From assembly GCA_964421355.1 (NCBI GenBank), contig CAYQWX010000003.1, forward strand, positions 1-64,000: a DNA stretch of 64,000 nt, read 5' to 3'. Numbering within the stretch: the stretch's first letter is position 1; each line of letters starts with the position of its first letter. Of the stretch, positions 60,041 through 64,000 are shown piece after piece. The notes beneath the pieces are model-generated. The model saw only the letters and a program-made list of their open reading frames with translations, had not been told where the DNA came from and made no database searches. A program made the translations under genes and the position numbers. Source of the stretch: JALTDM01 sp964421355. GTDB lineage: Bacteria; Bacteroidota; Bacteroidia; Bacteroidales; JALTDM01.

Positions 60041-60622
60041 TTACTTATTATTTTTTAGAAAAAATTCTTCATAAATAACTTCCAACTGCTCGTAGAAATC
60101 ATTACCAAACATTCTTTTTAGAGGAACTTCTAAAAACTTAAACAATGGTGTTTTTTCTTTTTTCCCTTTTATTAAAGCAGCCTTACATATAGAACGTTCA
60201 TCATAATTTACAGCAAAAAACTCTTCATATTCCTTTATGCGAACAGGATAAAGATGACATGATATTGGCTTTATAAAATCAATTTCATTATTGAGGTATG
60301 CTTTTTCAAAAGCACACTTAACTATACCTTTTTCGTCATAATAAGCATACACACATTCCCTATTATTTATAGTTGGAGTAACTAAATCTCCATCATAATC
60401 TGTAATGTAAAGTCCTTGTTTCTCTATCTCTGAAATAGCTTGTAGAGGTAAATATTTTTTTATGATAGGATAAACTTTTCCCATCAGTTTTGCCTCCTCT
60501 TCTGTAAGAGGTGCTCCGGAATCGCCGTCCACACAACAAATTCCTTTGCATTTATCCAAATTACACACGAAATTCACTTCGAACAAATCATCTGAAATAA
60601 TTTTATCGTCTATTTGAAACAT
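60041..60622 (-). CDS. DUF3109 family protein (Cys-rich)
   Basis: A 193-residue soluble protein. Conserved cysteines stand in NFVCNLDKCKGICCVDGDSG, in NNRECVYAYY, in GIVKCAFEKAY, in PISCHLYPVR and in ERSICKAALIKG, a pattern consistent with binding a metal or iron-sulfur cluster, as proposed for the YkgJ-related DUF3109 family. It is named from this pattern; the function is unknown. It is the last gene of the Tic20-like, TPR, ribH unit, with a 34-bp gap after ribH. The 204-bp gap between its stop and the plus-strand gene to the left holds only the possible lipoprotein remnant. Confidence 0.88.
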   Translation of the reverse strand: MFQIDDKIISDDLFEVNFVCNLDKCKGICCVDGDSGAPLTEEEAKLMGKVYPIIKKYLPLQAISEIEKQGLYITDYDGDLVTPTINNRECVYAYYDEKGIVKCAFEKAYLNNEIDFIKPISCHLYPVRIKEYEEFFAVNYDERSICKAALIKGKKEKTPLFKFLEVPLKRMFGNDFYEQLEVIYEEFFLKNNK

Positions 60623-60656
60623 TTTTATTCCTAAATTTTTTTAAGAAAAGATTTAC

Positions 60657-61181
60657 TTATCCGAAGTATTTTCTGCTTAAATGCATCATTTTTATTAAGG
60701 CAATTGCTCCTTCCACCCCTTTGTTCCCCAACTTTCCTCCTGCTCTGTCTTTAGCCTGCTGGTAAGTGTCAGTAGTAAGCACACTGAAAATTATTGGTGT
60801 TTTTTGCAAATTATCTATACTAAAAGCACTTTCATTATTATCTCTTACTGCCGCATTTAATTTTGCAATACCGTAAGTTACTCCTTGTGCAATAAAATCA
60901 AAATGAGGAGTTTCTCCTCTTATTATTGCACCAATAGCAATCACGCCATCTACTCTTCCACTGACAGCCAAGGCTTTACTTCCAAAGATTAGTTCAAAAG
61001 AACCGGGAACATATTCCACAGTTATATCAAAAACACCATGCTTTTTTAATGTCTCAATGGCTCCATCAAGCAAAGCTCCTGTTATTTCATCATTCCACTC
61101 AGCAACAACAATTCCTACTCTAAACCCACGGGCAGAAGGTATTTTATCTTTATCGTAATTGGATAAATTTCGGGTTGACAT
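60657..61181 (-). CDS. ribH: 6,7-dimethyl-8-ribityllumazine synthase
   Basis: A 174-residue enzyme of riboflavin synthesis joining 5-amino-6-ribitylaminouracil and dihydroxybutanone phosphate. The blocks are VGIVVAEWNDEITGALLDGA, VEYVPGSFELIFGSKALA, VIAIGAIIRGETPHFDFIA (with the His needed in catalysis), VTYGIAKL and FSVLTTDTYQQAKDRAGG. The last includes the usual G-x-x-x-x-N-K-G-x-E-A end (GGKLGNKGVEGA). The length is normal. It starts 1 bp after the TPR gene, an adjacency that is conserved in Bacteroidota. No other rib gene is present. Confidence 0.96.
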   Translation of the reverse strand: MSTRNLSNYDKDKIPSARGFRVGIVVAEWNDEITGALLDGAIETLKKHGVFDITVEYVPGSFELIFGSKALAVSGRVDGVIAIGAIIRGETPHFDFIAQGVTYGIAKLNAAVRDNNESAFSIDNLQKTPIIFSVLTTDTYQQAKDRAGGKLGNKGVEGAIALIKMMHLSRKYFG

Positions 61182-61182
61182 T

Positions 61183-61884
61183 TTAGATTTTATCTTTACC
61201 TAATTTCACTTTTACCCTTGCAATATATTTTTTTATTATTCTATGTTCAGCAGAATGTGGATATTCCTTTTTTATAGTTTGATAAAGATTCAATGCTTTT
61301 TCATTATCACCAAGTAACTCATTCATCAATCCAGCTTTTAATAAAAATGTAGGTGTTGTAAATTCATTTTTATGTTCTGTAGCAGCTTTTTCATAATATT
61401 TTGCGGCATCTTCATTTTTACCCATATTAGCATAGGCATCTCCTATTGCTCCCAATGCCATACTTGACACCATTAAATCATCGCTATCAAAATCTTTCAA
61501 TAAATCTATTGCTTTTTCGTAGTTGCCTAATTTCAAGTTAGAAATACCTGCATAATAATGAGCTAAATTACCTGCTTTAGTGCTACCATATTCATCTATT
61601 ATATCATAAAATCCCATGTAATTACCATCACCATTCAAGGCTAACTTAAAAGAATCTTTTTCAAAATATCTTACTGCCATAAACATTTGAGACTGTGCTT
61701 CTTTTTCCAACGGCTGCCAATAATATTTTTTAAGAGCCATAAATATTAAAGCAACGCCTAATACAATAGTAATTACCCAACTTAATACTTTTTTATTTCT
61801 TTCAATAAACTGTTCCGACTTTGTTAAAGTCTCTTCTATTGTTTCAAAACTGTCTTCGTGTTTAAGTTTTTCCTTTTTTGACAT
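61183..61884 (-). CDS. TPR-containing membrane protein upstream of ribH
   Basis: A 233-residue protein with one membrane helix (VLSWVITIVLGVALIFMALK, about residues 32-51) and TPR-like helices after it (AGNLAHYYAGISNLKLGNYE, then AIGDAYANMGKNEDAAKYYE). The layout resembles YfgM/BamD-like tethered TPR proteins. I choose the ATG at 61884 (MSKKEKLKHEDS), in line with relatives as I recall them. An ATG at 61908 and a TTG at 61923 are also in frame; the last would overlap the upstream gene. It acts probably at the inner membrane in envelope or secretion upkeep; not known. Confidence 0.8.
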   Translation of the reverse strand: MSKKEKLKHEDSFETIEETLTKSEQFIERNKKVLSWVITIVLGVALIFMALKKYYWQPLEKEAQSQMFMAVRYFEKDSFKLALNGDGNYMGFYDIIDEYGSTKAGNLAHYYAGISNLKLGNYEKAIDLLKDFDSDDLMVSSMALGAIGDAYANMGKNEDAAKYYEKAATEHKNEFTTPTFLLKAGLMNELLGDNEKALNLYQTIKKEYPHSAEHRIIKKYIARVKVKLGKDKI

Positions 61885-61915
61885 ATTCCTTTTATCTTTT
61901 TTAATCATTAAATAA

Positions 61916-62275
61916 TTAAACAATCATATTTCCAAACCATTTTTGGAACAGATCCCCTATCAGAGGCAAATATTTCATTTCCTTGTTTATTGCATTTATC
62001 AATCCTAATAACCATAGGACAAATAATCCTAATTCTCCAATAAATGCAAGAATCCCAATAATAGGTATTCTAGCAAAAATAGACAAACCAATACCAAACA
62101 GCATTAATCCTAACATTTCTCTTAAATGGAATGCTCCAAGTTGAGTTTTTTTATTAGAATGCATAATAAGGGCAATAATCCAACCTATAATAGTTATATA
62201 AGCTATTATAGCAACCGTATTGTCTTCATTTGATTTTACATTGTTAACTTGTGGATTAGTGCCTGCATTTTCCAT
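61916..62275 (-). CDS. Tic20/DUF4870-like small membrane protein
   Basis: A 119-residue integral membrane protein with three to four helices (TVAIIAYITIIGWIIALIMH, LGLMLFGIGLSIFARIPIIG and LAFIGELGLFVLWLLGLINA) and a Phe-His-x-Arg-Glu motif between helices 1 and 2 (GAFHLREMLGLM). This is the DUF4870/import-component pattern common in small bacterial proteins. It heads the unit with the TPR protein, ribH and DUF3109. A -7 element lies 22 bp upstream. Function unknown. Confidence 0.75.
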   Translation of the reverse strand: MENAGTNPQVNNVKSNEDNTVAIIAYITIIGWIIALIMHSNKKTQLGAFHLREMLGLMLFGIGLSIFARIPIIGILAFIGELGLFVLWLLGLINAINKEMKYLPLIGDLFQKWFGNMIV

Positions 62276-62297
62276 AACGATAATATTTTTTGTGGTG

Positions 62298-62305
62298 CAA
62301 AGATA
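62298..62305 (-). promoter_or_regulatory. -7 promoter element of the Tic20-like-TPR-ribH-DUF3109 unit
   Basis: TATCTTTG on the minus strand (CAAAGATA on plus), 22 bp before the start at 62275. Confidence 0.55.
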
Positions 62306-62330
62306 TTATATTTTGATTAAAAAATATCTT

Positions 62331-63296
62331 TTAATAAAAAAAGAGTTTAGATTTTTTATATCCGTTTATAAAAGCTCTATTATCCATTGCCTTTTTTGAA
62401 GCAAGTTTTATTTCAATAGGAACTATATAACCATCTGTTGTTGCTATATGTAATATTCCGTTTTCTATCTTTATTTCACCAGACATTATATTTTTATCTT
62501 TACCGTAAATAGCAGAGGCATATAATATTTTTGCTTCTGTTTCTTTTTCGTTTATTTTAATATTACTCCATGCCCCCGGATACGGACTTAGCCCCCTTAT
62601 AAAATTATATATTTGTTGTGTGTTATTTTTCCAATTTATCTTACAATCTTCTTTAAAAATTTTTGGTGCAAACTTTATTTCGGACAAACTAATCTCATCT
62701 TGAGGAATAGGAATTATATCTCCATTCATTATTTTATCTACCGTTTTCTCCAAAAGCTCGGCTCCTGTTTCCATCAACTTATCATGAAGGCTTCCTGCAG
62801 TTTCCTCTGGAGAAATATTTACTTTTTCTTGCAACAATATATTCCCGGTATCAATATTTTCATTTATAAAAAAAGTAGTTACTCCCGTTTCTTTTTCACC
62901 ATTTATTATAGCCCAATTTATAGGTGCCGCACCTCTATAATTAGGGAGTAACGATGCATGTAAATTTATCGTTCCATACGGAGGAAACTGCCACACCTCT
63001 TTTGGAAGCATTCTAAAAGCCACCACTATTATAAGGTGTGGATTAAGCTCTTTTATATCTCTCACAAAATCTGGATTCTTTAATTTTTGAGGTTGCAATA
63101 TTGGCAAATTATATTTTTGTGCAGTTTTTTTAACCTCACTTTCTTTTATTTTCAGCCCTCGCCCTGCCTTTTTATCAGGAGCTGTTACCACTCCTACTAT
63201 ATTATAATCGTGTTTTAGCAAATATTCTAAATTGTAAGCGGCAAAATAAGGTGTCCCCATAAAAAGTATGCGAAAATCATTTTTTCTCATAAGCAT
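62331..63296 (-). CDS. fmt: Methionyl-tRNA formyltransferase
   Basis: A 321-residue enzyme that formylates initiator Met-tRNA. The blocks are RILFMGTPYFAAYNLEYLL, VVTAPDKKAGRGLKIKES, the catalytic Asn and His of INLHASLLPNYRGAAPINWA and the Asp of INENIDTGNILLQEKV. The C-terminal OB-like domain includes GLSPYPGAWSNI. The length is usual. The chosen start is the first ATG at 63296, which overlaps plsY by 20 bp; a second ATG two codons later is equally possible. fmt and plsY form one transcript with the promoter upstream of plsY. Confidence 0.96.
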   Translation of the reverse strand: MLMRKNDFRILFMGTPYFAAYNLEYLLKHDYNIVGVVTAPDKKAGRGLKIKESEVKKTAQKYNLPILQPQKLKNPDFVRDIKELNPHLIIVVAFRMLPKEVWQFPPYGTINLHASLLPNYRGAAPINWAIINGEKETGVTTFFINENIDTGNILLQEKVNISPEETAGSLHDKLMETGAELLEKTVDKIMNGDIIPIPQDEISLSEIKFAPKIFKEDCKINWKNNTQQIYNFIRGLSPYPGAWSNIKINEKETEAKILYASAIYGKDKNIMSGEIKIENGILHIATTDGYIVPIEIKLASKKAMDNRAFINGYKKSKLFFY

Positions 63297-63912
63297 CTTT
63301 CCTCTTTTTACTAAAAAATATTTTGGATTCCGTTCCCGTAAGTAAGCGTTTTATATTTGAACGATGAGTATATATCACAAGAAAAAATATAAAAATGAAA
63401 AAAATAAGTAAAGGATAGTTCAAATCAGATTTATGTGTGAAATAATATATTATAGGTAACGCCAACCCTGACAAAATAGAACTTAATGATATATAATTGG
63501 TTATCGCAAAAGTTAATACAAAAACTATAAGCGTATATAACACAGTAATTGGCGATAAAGCTATCACTACTCCAAGTAAAGTAGCAATTCCTTTACCTCC
63601 TCTGAATTTTGCAAATAATGGAAATATATGACCAACTACAGCCAATAACCCCAATATTATTTTAGTTGGTATTGGCAACCATGTTAAATTAAAAATATTA
63701 TACAATTCTACAGCCAACAGCCCTTTGCCTACATCTATTAAGAGGACAGGAATAGCAATTTTCCAACCAAGCACTCTAAATGTATTTGTTGCACCAGCAT
63801 TTCCACTCCCATAATCTCTTACATCTATCCCCTTTGTTAATTTACCAACCATTACTGCAGAAGGAATAGAACCCAACAAATATGATAAAAGAAAAGATAA
63901 ATAAGGAATCAT
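63277..63912 (-). CDS. plsY: Glycerol-3-phosphate acyltransferase PlsY
   Basis: A 211-residue inner-membrane acyltransferase using acyl-phosphate for the first step of phospholipid synthesis. Five to six helices are predicted. Three conserved loops are visible: LLGSIPSAVMVGKL, GSGNAGATNTFRVLG and FAKFRGGKGIATLLGV. The tail is Lys-rich (SKIFFSKKRKDAYEKK). It is the first gene before fmt (20-bp overlap) with a good -7 element 22 bp upstream. Confidence 0.95.
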   Translation of the reverse strand: MIPYLSFLLSYLLGSIPSAVMVGKLTKGIDVRDYGSGNAGATNTFRVLGWKIAIPVLLIDVGKGLLAVELYNIFNLTWLPIPTKIILGLLAVVGHIFPLFAKFRGGKGIATLLGVVIALSPITVLYTLIVFVLTFAITNYISLSSILSGLALPIIYYFTHKSDLNYPLLIFFIFIFFLVIYTHRSNIKRLLTGTESKIFFSKKRKDAYEKK

Positions 63913-63934
63913 AAATCTATTTTTGATTTTCTTG

Positions 63935-63942
63935 CAAAGTTA
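63935..63942 (-). promoter_or_regulatory. -7 promoter element of plsY-fmt
   Basis: TAACTTTG on the minus strand (CAAAGTTA on plus), 22 bp before the start at 63912. Confidence 0.55.
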
Positions 63943-63982
63943 ATACAACAAATCTTTAATACTTGTAATAAAAAATATTTTT

Positions 63983-63990
63983 TATCTTTG
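63983..63990 (+). promoter_or_regulatory. -7 promoter element for a gene beyond the right edge
   Basis: TATCTTTG on the plus strand, 10 bp before the window ends. It faces right and, with the plsY element, forms a divergent pair. The gene it serves lies outside. Confidence 0.45.
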
Positions 63991-64000
63991 CTTTTTGAAA

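Overview
The window is a chromosomal segment of a low-GC (roughly 30% by eye) member of the Bacteroidota. The evidence is: several proteins with type IX secretion (T9SS) or gliding-motility-associated C-terminal domains; DUF2795, DUF4292 and DUF3109 family proteins; an ExbB/ExbD cluster with two ExbD copies; menaquinone synthesis by the futalosine route (mqnC); lpxK and kdsA for lipopolysaccharide; and starts without Shine-Dalgarno sequences, often preceded by the Bacteroidota-type -7 motif TAnnTTTG. I see no phage, insertion sequence, integrase or CRISPR array. Gene density is high, with only one stretch over 300 bp lacking a gene.

Layout. 0-1 kb: the 5' end of a secreted fibre-like protein running off the left edge, and tRNA-Asn. 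1-9 kb: a DUF2795 protein and dnaN (convergent, sharing one symmetric terminator), two lipoproteins and a secreted endonuclease I, a tandem universal stress protein, a nucleoside phosphorylase and a SirB1-like protein. 8.4-13.6 kb (minus): three SurA/parvulin-type periplasmic chaperones and a MoxR ATPase. 13.7-16.1 kb (minus): cmk, LOG-family protein, mnmA. 16.2-25.3 kb (plus): a large secreted beta-propeller protein, then the overlapping run udg, lpxK, punA, mqnC, uvrB. 25.3-28.8 kb: divergent aconitase and eukaryotic-type citrate synthase. 28.9-38.6 kb: three giant tandem cell-surface proteins with a common C-terminal half. 38.7-44.7 kb: bipA, a small orphan, sufS, a sodium/solute symporter and a glycosyltransferase. 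44.7-48.7 kb (minus): exbB, a four-helix membrane protein, two exbD genes and three tandem small beta-barrel paralogues. 48.9-50.1 kb: a thioredoxin and kdsA. 50.2-58.5 kb (minus): TPR lipoprotein, DUF4292 and EnvC-like genes, then AsmA, a chimeric gene and a ChaN-like gene. 58.6-64 kb: a barrel protein of unknown function, a lipoprotein remnant, DUF3109, ribH, TPR and Tic20-like genes, fmt and plsY.

Most of the window is housekeeping plus cell-envelope biology: outer-membrane protein folding, LPS and phospholipid synthesis, murein hydrolase activation, energised transport and T9SS cargo. The most unusual object is at 50.9-52.1 kb. An approximately 591-bp tandem duplication across the AsmA/ChaN junction appears to have created a new gene that joins a ChaN signal peptide and N-terminus to the 11-residue-repeat helical tail of AsmA, and both copies of the tail are still open. 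Other points of interest are the modular exchange among the three giant surface proteins, the barrel triplet attached to the ExbB/ExbD locus, and a possible decaying lipoprotein gene near 60.0 kb. All functions are inferred from reading the sequence; no database search was run.
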